Origin: a bacterium
GTDB taxonomy: Bacteria > Bacteroidota > Bacteroidia > CAILMK01 > JACPUW01
Length of the DNA stretch: 32,178 nucleotides
Assembly: GCA_016124515.1 (NCBI GenBank)
Contig: WGNN01000063.1
Location: 1-32,178 of the forward strand
Direction of reading: 5' to 3'
The notes under the pieces were generated by a model. It was not told the DNA's origin. It worked only from the letters and a program-made list of their open reading frames with translations, and searched no databases. A program made the position numbers and the translations under genes. The number at the start of each line of letters is the position of its first letter. The stretch's first letter is position 1. Shown piece after piece: positions 7,755-15,837 of this stretch.

Positions 7755-9085
7755 TGAACAGAGAGCGGTTATTATTGAATTTTAATATTGCCTCCGATGC
7801 GGTTCTGGGCAATTTGTTCCGCTCGGTGCTTACTGCCTTGGGTATTATTTTTGGCGTGGCGGCTGTAATAGCCATGATGGCCATAGGCAAAGGCGCACAA
7901 CAGGAAATTCTGGACCAATTGAAAATGGTGGGGGTAAATAATATAGAAATAAAGGCCGTAGTGGAAGAAACAGAAGGCGGCGACGAAAACAGCGAAGAAG
8001 CTGAAAGTACCTCAAAAAAGCGCTACAGCCCCGGTTTGTCGCTCAACGATGTGGCAGCTATAATAAAAGTGGTGCCCGAAGTGGCGCATGTGTGCCCCGA
8101 AGCGAGCCTGAAACCCAATGCCATTTATAAAGATGTGCAAAAAAGCATCAACCTTATTGGTACCGAAATGCAGTTTTTCGACATATTTCACTTCAATATA
8201 AAAAAGGGAAACGGCTTTAACCAAAAGCAAATGAGCTACGGTTTGCCGGTGTGTATAATAGGAAAAAATGTGGAAGCCTTGCTTTTCAGGGGCGAGAATG
8301 CCTTGGGAAAGTATATGAAATGTGGCAACCACTGGCTGAAAGTAATAGGTGTAATAGAAAAAATAGGAGTAAACGAAAGTGCGGCCAAAAGTGCCAATAT
8401 CAGGGATTATAATAATGATGTGTATATTCCCATCAACACGTTTTTGTCGCGCTACAAAGACCACGGAACCGACGCCACTATGGAGTCGGATGGTGGTATG
8501 ACGGTTTATACCTCCGGAAGCAAAGCCAAAAGTTACCACGACCTGGACCGCATAATAGTGCAGATGCGCGAACCCGAACAATTGACGCAAGGCGGTTCGC
8601 TGCTGGAGAAAATGCTGCTGCGAAGACATAATGAAGTGCCTGATTTTGAAATTGTTATTCCTGAGTTGCTACTCAAACAACAGCAGCGCTCCAAAGATAT
8701 TTTCAACTGGGTGTTGCTCAGCATTGCCTTTATTTCGCTTTTGGTAGGCGGCATTGGTATTATGAACATCATGCTCGCCTCGGTTTTTGAGCGGATTAAG
8801 GAAATTGGCATACGCATGTCAATGGGCGCCACCCAGGGCGATATCATCATGCAGTTTTTGCTCGAAGCCGTTATTATAAGTTTAACCGGTGGTTTTATCG
8901 GTATATTTTTAGGTGTTATTATTTCTTTTGTTATCACCTTGGTTACCGACATACAAACCCTTATTTCATGGGGTTCGGTGGTGGTTTCATTTGTAGTTTC
9001 GGCAGGTGTGGGGCTCATTTTTGGTATTATGCCCGCGCGAAAAGCCGCCCTTCAAGATCCTATTACTTCACTCAGGTATGAATAA
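7754..9085 (+). CDS. MacB/FtsX-type ABC transporter permease
   Basis: A 443-residue permease with the MacB layout: a first helix at about 22-45, a large periplasmic domain (about 46-315), then three helices at about 317-342, 366-397 and 405-427. Between the first two of these is the FtsX loop ERIKEIGIRMSMGAT, which contacts the ATPase. The end ARKAALQDPITSLRYE is also typical. There is no nucleotide-binding domain, Walker A or ABC signature, so an ATPase must be supplied in trans. An acidic stretch at about 71-88 (EETEGGDENSEEAEST) sits at the start of the periplasmic domain and is unusually charged. The start overlaps the adaptor stop (TAATG). Confidence 0.92.
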   Translation: MNRERLLLNFNIASDAVLGNLFRSVLTALGIIFGVAAVIAMMAIGKGAQQEILDQLKMVGVNNIEIKAVVEETEGGDENSEEAESTSKKRYSPGLSLNDVAAIIKVVPEVAHVCPEASLKPNAIYKDVQKSINLIGTEMQFFDIFHFNIKKGNGFNQKQMSYGLPVCIIGKNVEALLFRGENALGKYMKCGNHWLKVIGVIEKIGVNESAAKSANIRDYNNDVYIPINTFLSRYKDHGTDATMESDGGMTVYTSGSKAKSYHDLDRIIVQMREPEQLTQGGSLLEKMLLRRHNEVPDFEIVIPELLLKQQQRSKDIFNWVLLSIAFISLLVGGIGIMNIMLASVFERIKEIGIRMSMGATQGDIIMQFLLEAVIISLTGGFIGIFLGVIISFVITLVTDIQTLISWGSVVVSFVVSAGVGLIFGIMPARKAALQDPITSLRYE

Positions 9086-9097
9086 AAAAGCGATGAT

Positions 9098-10543
9098 ATG
9101 AAAAATATAGTATTGGTGTTTATTACCTTTTTGCCCGGCCTTTTGGGCGCACAAAACATATTGGATTTGCAAACAGTGGTTGAAAATGCCAAGGCCAACT
9201 CGCCCGACGCAGCGGCTGCAAAAACGCGCTTTGAAAACAGCGATTGGACTTTTAAATCGTACAAAGCCAATTTTTTGCCTGCGGTGAGTTTGAGTTCTAC
9301 TTTGCCCAACTACAACAGCAGTATTACCGCTTACGACCAAGACGATGGAACGCAGAAATTTATCAGACGCCAATTGTCCACCTCGCTTGCCAACCTTACC
9401 GTAAACCAAAATATAGGCCTTACCGGTGGCAGCGTTTCATTGAGTACGGGTTTGCAGCGCATCGATGTATTTGGGCCCAATTCATCTACAAGTTTTCTCT
9501 CTACGCCTATTAGTATTGGCTTCAACCAAAAATTATTCGGCTTCAATCAATTCAAATGGCAGCGCCAAACCGAGCCGCTGAAATATAATGAAGCACAGCA
9601 CCGCTATTATGAAGACATGGAGGCGGTGGCCATAAAGGCAGTGAACCTGTATTTTGATTATTATGACGCAAAAATTGCCTTTGAATTGGCCAAACTCAAC
9701 CTGGCAAACAGCGATACTTTGTACAAAATATCGAAAGGTCGCTACCAATTGGGCAAAATAGCCGAGCACCAATTGCTGCAAATGGAACTGAATGTGCTGA
9801 ATGCCCAAAAATCGCTGCGACAAGCGCGTATTGACCTGAGCAACGCCCTGGCACAAATACAAAACTATACCGGGCTGCAACTAACCAAAGACCTCGATTT
9901 GATTCCACCTGTAATGACCGACACCTTTTCGGTAGATAAAAACAAAGCCCTGCAAATGGCCTTGAAATACCGTGCCGATGTGATGAATATGCAGCGGCAA
10001 TTGGTTGAAGCTGAGCAAAGTATGGCGCAAGCAAGAGTAAACGCCGGCCCCAATATTACCCTGCGCGCCATGTATGGTTTGTCGGGCAGTAATGCTAAAG
10101 TCGGCAACTCCTACACAAGTACGTTGCCGCAACAACAGTTTCAGGCAGGTTTTACTGTACCGGTAACCAACTGGGGCAAGGGCAGGGCACAGATAAAAAT
10201 AGCCGAAAGCAACCTGTACCTCACCAAATTGCAGGTAGAAAACCAACAGCTCAATTTCAAGCAAGAGGTAATTAATCAGGTAAACCAATTCAATTTTAGA
10301 AAACGCGAATATGTGATAGCTGCAAAAAGCGACACCATAGGCCAAAAACAATATGAAATAGCCTACAAACGCTATAAAATTGGGAAAATTGATATTACCG
10401 ATTTGAACATAGCCTTGCAGGGAAAAGACCAGGCACGACGCACCCACATTAGAGCGATGCGCAACTATTGGGTCGATTTTTACCGACTCAGGCAACTGAC
10501 ACTCTACGATTTTGAAAACGGCTTGCCGCTAATTGCAGAATAG
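9098..10543 (+). CDS. TolC-like outer-membrane efflux protein
   Basis: This 481-residue protein begins with a clear signal peptide (MKNIVLVFITFLPGLLGAQN, cleavage near residue 18-19). Two OEP-type halves follow, with long alpha-helical stretches such as KSLRQARIDLSNALAQIQNYTG and EAEQSMAQARVN, interleaved with strands of the barrel. This is the outer-membrane channel that partners the upstream adaptor and permease. The gap of 12 bases from the permease stop makes one operon. The coding sequence ends at 10543 and is followed by a weak hairpin with a T-run, where the transcript may stop. Confidence 0.92.
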   Translation: MKNIVLVFITFLPGLLGAQNILDLQTVVENAKANSPDAAAAKTRFENSDWTFKSYKANFLPAVSLSSTLPNYNSSITAYDQDDGTQKFIRRQLSTSLANLTVNQNIGLTGGSVSLSTGLQRIDVFGPNSSTSFLSTPISIGFNQKLFGFNQFKWQRQTEPLKYNEAQHRYYEDMEAVAIKAVNLYFDYYDAKIAFELAKLNLANSDTLYKISKGRYQLGKIAEHQLLQMELNVLNAQKSLRQARIDLSNALAQIQNYTGLQLTKDLDLIPPVMTDTFSVDKNKALQMALKYRADVMNMQRQLVEAEQSMAQARVNAGPNITLRAMYGLSGSNAKVGNSYTSTLPQQQFQAGFTVPVTNWGKGRAQIKIAESNLYLTKLQVENQQLNFKQEVINQVNQFNFRKREYVIAAKSDTIGQKQYEIAYKRYKIGKIDITDLNIALQGKDQARRTHIRAMRNYWVDFYRLRQLTLYDFENGLPLIAE

Positions 10544-10571
10544 CGCTGTGCAGTTAAAACGAGCCATACAG

Positions 10572-10592
10572 ACTGTAAGAACAGTTTTTTTT
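10572..10592 (+). terminator. Possible weak intrinsic terminator after the exporter operon
   Basis: ACTGT (10572-10576) and ACAGT (10581-10585) form a five-pair stem with a four-base loop, followed at once by eight T residues. The stem is short and only 40% GC, so termination may be partial. It lies 28 bases after the tolC-like stop. Confidence 0.35.
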
Positions 10593-10623
10593 CTTTGGCA
10601 GCATACCGGTGTTGTTGGCGCAC

Positions 10624-11106
10624 ATGGTCGTGCAGTTTATCCTTCATTTTGATAGGTGCTACGAGGTAAACAAACCCGATGCCGACCCGCAATTATTGGT
10701 CGCGCAAATCTTTTTGTTGTTCTTCTTCAACTTGTTTTTTAAGGTGTTCACTGCGTGGAAATCTTTAAGAACAGGTTTTAAGGTGTTGAATTACATCAAT
10801 TTATTAGTGGTTATTTTTACATTATACCGCGTATTATTGCCGTTTAACTATTATGATAAATTTGATGAAAAGGAGTGGCGCGAAGAGCCGAGTATAGAAA
10901 TGGCGCGAGATATTATAAGGCAAGAACTGCTTTTGGGCAGAAACCTTGAGGAAGTAGAGTTGCTATTAGGGCCACTTGAAAAAGATACTTACAATCGTTG
11001 TGAAATAGACATTTCGCAACGCGCAACTGTAGGAATTGTTACGCTCCAAATTGCCTTTTCAGGAGATGTAGTGACTGCTGTATTATTAAATTGTTTTGGT
11101 GATTGA
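10624..11106 (+). CDS. Small membrane protein of unknown function with BamE-like C-terminal pattern
   Basis: The protein has 160 residues from ATG 10624; a GTG five codons upstream (10609) is possible. The N-terminal half has two hydrophobic segments, about residues 24-40 (LVAQIFLLFFFNLFFKVF) and 54-70. The soluble C-terminal half contains IIRQELLLGRNLEEVELLLGP, similar in rhythm to the SmpA/OmlA/BamE signature in which a helix carrying 'G.s.eev..llG.P' precedes a small beta-sheet. I infer a resemblance in fold only; there is no lipobox. No neighbour explains its role. It marks the left side of the AT-rich block, but its own base composition is intermediate. Confidence 0.6.
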   Translation: MVVQFILHFDRCYEVNKPDADPQLLVAQIFLLFFFNLFFKVFTAWKSLRTGFKVLNYINLLVVIFTLYRVLLPFNYYDKFDEKEWREEPSIEMARDIIRQELLLGRNLEEVELLLGPLEKDTYNRCEIDISQRATVGIVTLQIAFSGDVVTAVLLNCFGD

Positions 11107-11188
11107 ATTTAGTTCGATAATTAATTGCATCAGACTAATTACCCAGTAAACAATTTTCACTAAAAAGCAAGTTGTTTGGAATATTTAG

Positions 11189-11196
11189 TAAATTTG
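11189..11196 (+). promoter_or_regulatory. Bacteroidota-type -7 promoter box (TAAATTTG)
   Basis: TAAATTTG is a perfect match to the TAnnTTTG -7 consensus. It ends 21 bases before the ATG at 11218, a normal distance for a short leader. No TTG was found at the usual -33 spacing; TTTG at 11175-11178 is too close. It would drive the two lipoprotein genes and perhaps the receptor. Confidence 0.45.
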
Positions 11197-11217
11197 TTTG
11201 AATCAAATGTTGTTGTA

Positions 11218-12576
11218 ATGAATAAAATTTTAAGCTTCTTACTTCTTGTTATCTTTCTAATTTCGTCATGTACTAAAGTTGTAACCAATGAAAATGATGA
11301 ACAGATTCAGCAAGCACCTATGAGTGCGGGATATATTGCTAATGGGTGGACAACAGATGTAGATGTGCAAATAGAGTGGGTTGCAAAGGGTATGACGCAT
11401 TATGTGCAAAATCGCTCTTTTGTAAATGTGGTTCATACAATAGCAGAAGGTAACGATTTTGAACAGGCTAAAATGCAGGAAATTGAAGATCAATATTATG
11501 GCATTTCTGGTATATCGTTTCAATTGTCACATAACGATTCGGTACAAACAAATTTTACCCCAAATTCTTACAACTTCACTTTCCTACCTGCCTTTGTATT
11601 AGGAGCTATGGCTTTTATCAATCATATTTATATTCCAGAAGTTACAACTGTTGATTCAACGTTACCTCAATTAATTGTCCCATTGCGTGTATGGGAAATA
11701 AGGCAGCAAAATGATGTTACAGGTTTTTTTATTGACACGACTGGTTCAATTGATTCGGTAAAGATATCTGGCGAAGATCCTCCGGTAGATCAGTATTATA
11801 TATGGGTGATTGGGTATGATACAGATCCTGCGTTTGTTGACACTACCAGGGAATTTCCCGAAGGCATTAGTTCATGTGGGGATAGTATTTGTGATAAATT
11901 TAGACATGAAGATGATTCTACACATACAAATTATTGTCCGGGGGATTGTCCGGATTCCAATGCCGTATATAATTATCATGTTATTGTTGAATCAATACAG
12001 ATTTATAGAGATGAATCTCAGTACTTTGAGTCATGGTTAAACGGTAAATATGAAATGACATGCAAGGGAGCTACCATTCGTGATTCTACTGTTTTGGATT
12101 ATTTTGGTGATGTAGAGGATGAGTTCAACCTGTTACTGGATAAGATAAAGAGAAAGAATGTTTGCAGGGTTTCTACTTTTGGCCATGAGAGAGGATGTCC
12201 TGGAGCCTTGGTAACTGTTAATAAGGAAATATTCAATTATTTTAATCCACTAACTGATAGTTTGTTTTTTGTTGTTTATGAGCAAAACAAAAAATCAAGA
12301 AATAGAATAACATTTAGGTTACCTGGGAAAAGTGCTAATAATTACCCGAAAACCATCGGGGGTGTAACAGTTCCATGGCCTCAGTTTCCTTGTTGGTTCG
12401 TTAGGAACGAGTCTGGTTTTAATCCATATTATACGTTTATTAGTAATAACGTATATTATGTGCCGCAGGAGTCCTATGGAACTATGATTCCAGGAACTAA
12501 TTTTTTATCAAATAATTTAATTCACATTCTAAACAATGGCGAGTATGAAGTAGTATTAAGATTGGTGAAAGAATGA
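11218..12576 (+). CDS. Lipoprotein of unknown function with a Cys-rich motif
   Basis: This 452-residue protein has a signal peptide ending in a lipobox (LISSC, lipidated Cys18). I do not recognise the family. It is predicted to be mostly beta-strand. Near residues 220-244 it carries CGDSIC...CPGDC (Cys220, 225, 240 and 244), resembling the short 'CGDGxCxxxE...NCPxDC' motif found in many secreted proteins. Two further Cys-containing stretches follow (KNVCRV and ERGCPG). The frame extends upstream to a TTG at 11176, but ATG 11218 places the signal peptide correctly. It is followed by a second lipoprotein (ATGA overlap) and a TonB-dependent receptor. It has neither SusD nor DUF4249 features, so its role as a surface ligand binder is inference only. 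Confidence 0.75.
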   Translation: MNKILSFLLLVIFLISSCTKVVTNENDEQIQQAPMSAGYIANGWTTDVDVQIEWVAKGMTHYVQNRSFVNVVHTIAEGNDFEQAKMQEIEDQYYGISGISFQLSHNDSVQTNFTPNSYNFTFLPAFVLGAMAFINHIYIPEVTTVDSTLPQLIVPLRVWEIRQQNDVTGFFIDTTGSIDSVKISGEDPPVDQYYIWVIGYDTDPAFVDTTREFPEGISSCGDSICDKFRHEDDSTHTNYCPGDCPDSNAVYNYHVIVESIQIYRDESQYFESWLNGKYEMTCKGATIRDSTVLDYFGDVEDEFNLLLDKIKRKNVCRVSTFGHERGCPGALVTVNKEIFNYFNPLTDSLFFVVYEQNKKSRNRITFRLPGKSANNYPKTIGGVTVPWPQFPCWFVRNESGFNPYYTFISNNVYYVPQESYGTMIPGTNFLSNNLIHILNNGEYEVVLRLVKE

Positions 12577-13451
12577 AACTCAAAATTGGCATAACAATAA
12601 TTAGTGTATTAATTTTAACGTTCATTGAGATGTCATGCACAACATCTCAGTCAATTCGGAATGTGGCATCTCATTATTTTGTGGATCAATTTTTTTACGT
12701 GAAAGATGAACATATTCTTAGGTCTGATATTGTGATTTGGCTTGGTAACCCCGTAGATTCTCTTGTAGTTCCTGATAAATTATTTCAAGATGAGACATTT
12801 AATCAGCCATTGAGTTTATCTCTTGCTAAATCGAGTTGTTTGTTAAAATGTCAGGATGATGTATTTAGCTACAAGATCAATCAATATCAGAATAAACTAC
12901 AATTAAAGAATTCTGATACTCCTTTATTCAATAATCATTCATTTTTGCAAATGATGATTGATGGTAAGCAGGTGTCGGATACAATAGTGCCATTTGAATT
13001 TACTGTAAATGGTTTAGATACTATTTTGACTAAAAATAATTCAATTTATGATATTGTAGCAACTGTAAACGTTAGTGAAGATGATTTATATTATTTGTCG
13101 TATGTTAATACCGGGTATAGCTTCAACGACCAAAATGTCGTTTATAAGGTTCCATTTGTTCCTCTTTCAAAGGGTGAAAATAAATTGTCTAAAAGAAGTT
13201 ATTTTAATCAAATGTACCTAAGTGATTCAAATTCACTTAGTGAGAAGGAAATTGAGTGGAATCACAAATATATTAATAATTTAGTTGAAAATGACCATGT
13301 GGGATTAACCGATAAAAATAATTTCATCATGGCAAACAAGATGAAAAGTGTATATGAGAAAAGAAATAATCCATTCCTGATACCTTATAATGAGTTTGAT
13401 CCAAATGTGAGCTTTATTATTAGTAAAAGAGTTTATTATAAATTGTTTTGA
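12573..13451 (+). CDS. Probable lipoprotein of unknown function
   Basis: A 292-residue protein with a hydrophobic N-terminus ending IEMSC (Cys22). The lipobox is imperfect but fits Bacteroidota lipoproteins. The rest is soluble and rich in Asn, Ser and Asp, with no recognised domain. A pair of cysteines (SSCLLKC, about residues 86-90) could form a disulfide or bind a metal. The ATG overlaps the stop of the upstream lipoprotein gene by four bases, so they form one transcript. The receptor gene starts about 50 bases downstream. The two lipoproteins and the receptor probably act together at the outer membrane, but nothing in the sequence identifies a substrate. Confidence 0.7.
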   Translation: MKLKIGITIISVLILTFIEMSCTTSQSIRNVASHYFVDQFFYVKDEHILRSDIVIWLGNPVDSLVVPDKLFQDETFNQPLSLSLAKSSCLLKCQDDVFSYKINQYQNKLQLKNSDTPLFNNHSFLQMMIDGKQVSDTIVPFEFTVNGLDTILTKNNSIYDIVATVNVSEDDLYYLSYVNTGYSFNDQNVVYKVPFVPLSKGENKLSKRSYFNQMYLSDSNSLSEKEIEWNHKYINNLVENDHVGLTDKNNFIMANKMKSVYEKRNNPFLIPYNEFDPNVSFIISKRVYYKLF

Positions 13452-13500
13452 ATTTTATATGATGTTAACATAATTAATTGTGGTTGCTTTTAATAAGTAT

Positions 13501-15717
13501 ATGAATATCTTGAGTGCAAAGGTGATTTTGCTGTATTTTCTGTTCGCTCATAATTTAATTTTCGGGAAGAGCATTTTGATTCTTGATAACACTACTAAAA
13601 ATCCAATCTACCATTGTGAAATTATTATTGACCATCGTTCCACAGGCATTTTTAGCGCTGAAGATGGTAGAGTAAATATTGAAGTTGGCGATGAAAATAA
13701 AAATATCGAATTTTTTGCGCTTGGCTATGATATATTAAAGTTAAATTCAGATGTATTGGATACAATTAACATTATTTTCCTTGAGCCATTGGCTTATAAC
13801 TTGAGGGATGTGATAATTACAGATTCCCTGCAAATGCCAATTCAAATGCGAGAAGGAGCTATTCTTTTAAATGCCATGAGCTTGTCTAAGTTACCAATGG
13901 TTTTTGCTGAGCCGGATCTTTTAAAAAGTTTACAGTTACTTTCTGGCGTAAGTAGTGTTATGGAAAACAATGTAGGGTTGTATTTGAGAGGAGGTAGAGC
14001 AGAACAAACTCTAATTAGTATTGATGGAGCTACAGTTTACAATCCGGCACATTCTGTAGGTTTGTTTTCAGTTGTACACCCATCTTCTGTTAATTTTGCT
14101 TTACTTTACAAAGGAGGTATACCGGCTCATTTTGGTGGAAGAGCTTCTGGATTTTTGGATATTAAATTGAAAGAAGGGAGTTATAAGGACTTTAGAGGAG
14201 CTTTTAGTTTAGGTGTGGTAAGTTCATATCTTGATTTACAAGGCCCAATATTACAAGGGAAGCATCCTGTTAGTTTTCAGTTTGTGGGACGAACAACCTA
14301 CATTGATAAAATTGTAAAAGTAATGAGTTCGAAAGAGCCTGAATTTAATACTGGGTTTAGTGATTTTAGTATGAAGATTTCTTCAATAATTTCAACTGAA
14401 AAAAGACTAAGTTTGGCATATTATCACAGTAATGATCATTATAAATATGAAAATAGTAATTTCATTTATTTTGGAAATGAATCCAAATGGAATAATGATG
14501 TAATTGGCTTAAATTTTAGATGCCGGAACAGTGATAAATGGTTGAAATTATTGTCAGCTACATTTACAAATTATCGATTATCTAATATATTGTCTAATAC
14601 TCAGCTTCAATCGGGTATTTATGATTTTGGACTAAATTATAGCGTTAAATCATCTAGCATAGCACGTGCCGTTCAAGAAATTGGAGTGCAAAGTGTTCTT
14701 CATAAGATTTCACCAGGAAAACTTCAGGTTGTAGGAGCTAATGTTATTAGTGATATTGTGTATGATATTCCAGAACAACAGTTTTTAGAAGTAGCACCTT
14801 TTTTTATTATGCGCAAAGAAATTGGAATGGATTTGGAATTGATGGCTAATTTTAGAATGGGGACATATTTGGCTAGTTCGATTCAATCTGTGCAGCCGGA
14901 GCCAAGAATTACATTGACCAAAAATTATGATAAATCAAAGGTTTACATTTGTTATGATAGGTTGTCTCAATTTATGCAACTATACTCATCGAATGTTACG
15001 TTAATGCCTACGGATTTTTGGTTTATGAGTTCAAAATCAATCAAGCCGACTACATCAAATTCATTATCATTAACTTATCATAAAGGAGGGCTTTCTGATA
15101 AATGTAATATCGAGACATCAGTTTATTATCGAGTATTTAACCATATTACTGATATAAGGCCTGGTGGTAGTTCTATTGCTACACCTGAATTTGAAAAATG
15201 GTTGGAAGTCGGTGTAAACCATTCTTATGGCATTGAGTTTATGATACAGAAAATAAAGGGTAAGTTAACTGGTTGGTTGTCTTATACATATAGCCGATCT
15301 ATAAATAGTATCCCCGGAATATTGTCGAATGGTTCGAAGTATAGTGCTAACTATGATAAACCGCACCTTTTCAATGTGGTTGCTAAAAAGCATTTTGGGA
15401 AATGGGAGTTTAATGGAGTGTTCGTTTTTCAAAGTGGTCGTCCAATAACAAAACCACTATATTCAATAGGAATTATTAACTTATACTCAGATCGTAACGA
15501 ATATAGGTTGCCGAGCTACCATAGACTGGATATATCGCTTATTCATTATCAAAAAAGGCATAAACATTTTCAAGCGTCTTGGATGCTGAGTATATATAAT
15601 GTATATAATCACCACAATGTTTACAATATTCAATATAATCCCTTAAAAGGTAGGGTTGAGAAAATCACCGTATTCCCCATCCTTCCATTTATTAGCTATA
15701 AGGTAGATGTTTTTTAA
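13501..15717 (+). CDS. TonB-dependent receptor with N-terminal carboxypeptidase-like domain
   Basis: The protein has 738 residues from the ATG at 13501, which gives a signal peptide ending near residue 23; seven more codons are open upstream. Residues about 24-104 form a carboxypeptidase-regulatory-like domain (DNTTKNPIYHCEIIID, FALGYDI). The plug follows at about 112-222 with LRGGRAEQTLISIDGATVYNPAH, then a 22-strand-type barrel ending in an aromatic residue (YKVDVF), as outer-membrane barrels need. Such receptors import substrates through the outer membrane using TonB energy. It is shorter than SusC proteins (about 1000 residues), closer to receptors paired with small lipoproteins, and no susD follows. 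Substrate unknown. Codons are strongly A/T-biased. Confidence 0.88.
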   Translation: MNILSAKVILLYFLFAHNLIFGKSILILDNTTKNPIYHCEIIIDHRSTGIFSAEDGRVNIEVGDENKNIEFFALGYDILKLNSDVLDTINIIFLEPLAYNLRDVIITDSLQMPIQMREGAILLNAMSLSKLPMVFAEPDLLKSLQLLSGVSSVMENNVGLYLRGGRAEQTLISIDGATVYNPAHSVGLFSVVHPSSVNFALLYKGGIPAHFGGRASGFLDIKLKEGSYKDFRGAFSLGVVSSYLDLQGPILQGKHPVSFQFVGRTTYIDKIVKVMSSKEPEFNTGFSDFSMKISSIISTEKRLSLAYYHSNDHYKYENSNFIYFGNESKWNNDVIGLNFRCRNSDKWLKLLSATFTNYRLSNILSNTQLQSGIYDFGLNYSVKSSSIARAVQEIGVQSVLHKISPGKLQVVGANVISDIVYDIPEQQFLEVAPFFIMRKEIGMDLELMANFRMGTYLASSIQSVQPEPRITLTKNYDKSKVYICYDRLSQFMQLYSSNVTLMPTDFWFMSSKSIKPTTSNSLSLTYHKGGLSDKCNIETSVYYRVFNHITDIRPGGSSIATPEFEKWLEVGVNHSYGIEFMIQKIKGKLTGWLSYTYSRSINSIPGILSNGSKYSANYDKPHLFNVVAKKHFGKWEFNGVFVFQSGRPITKPLYSIGIINLYSDRNEYRLPSYHRLDISLIHYQKRHKHFQASWMLSIYNVYNHHNVYNIQYNPLKGRVEKITVFPILPFISYKVDVF

Positions 15718-15837
15718 CTTTTAACACTATTGATGAATAAAATACTTGTTGGTCTTTCGGCACAAACCTGCCCAATGTCAATATCAGTCCTGACTTATTT
15801 TCTCTAAATTCGAAACTCAAACTTAAAACAAGCAATT

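Larger units (their letters stand above)
11107..15760. other. AT-rich segment with lipoprotein/TonB-receptor genes
   Basis: Base composition drops sharply here. For example the 60 bases from 14461 contain 14 G or C, against 31 in the 60 bases from 7081. Codon use also shifts to A/T-ending codons across three consecutive genes, and normal composition returns at the dioxygenase gene at 15838. No transposase, integrase, tRNA or flanking direct repeat was found at the edges. The pattern suggests acquisition from another lineage or relaxed codon selection on poorly expressed genes. Confidence 0.6.

Noticed and set aside
7754..9085. Possible ATPase domain fused to the permease, as in MacB
   Set aside because: No Walker A, Walker B or ABC signature is present; the protein begins directly with the first membrane helix.
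11218..13451. Idea that the two lipoproteins are SusD or DUF4249 partners of the receptor
   Set aside because: Neither has the helical TPR-rich SusD body nor the DUF4249 sequence pattern and C-terminal ending; sizes and composition do not fit.
11107..15760. Idea that the AT-rich block is a transposon or prophage
   Set aside because: No transposase, integrase, terminal repeats or tRNA boundary were seen at either edge.
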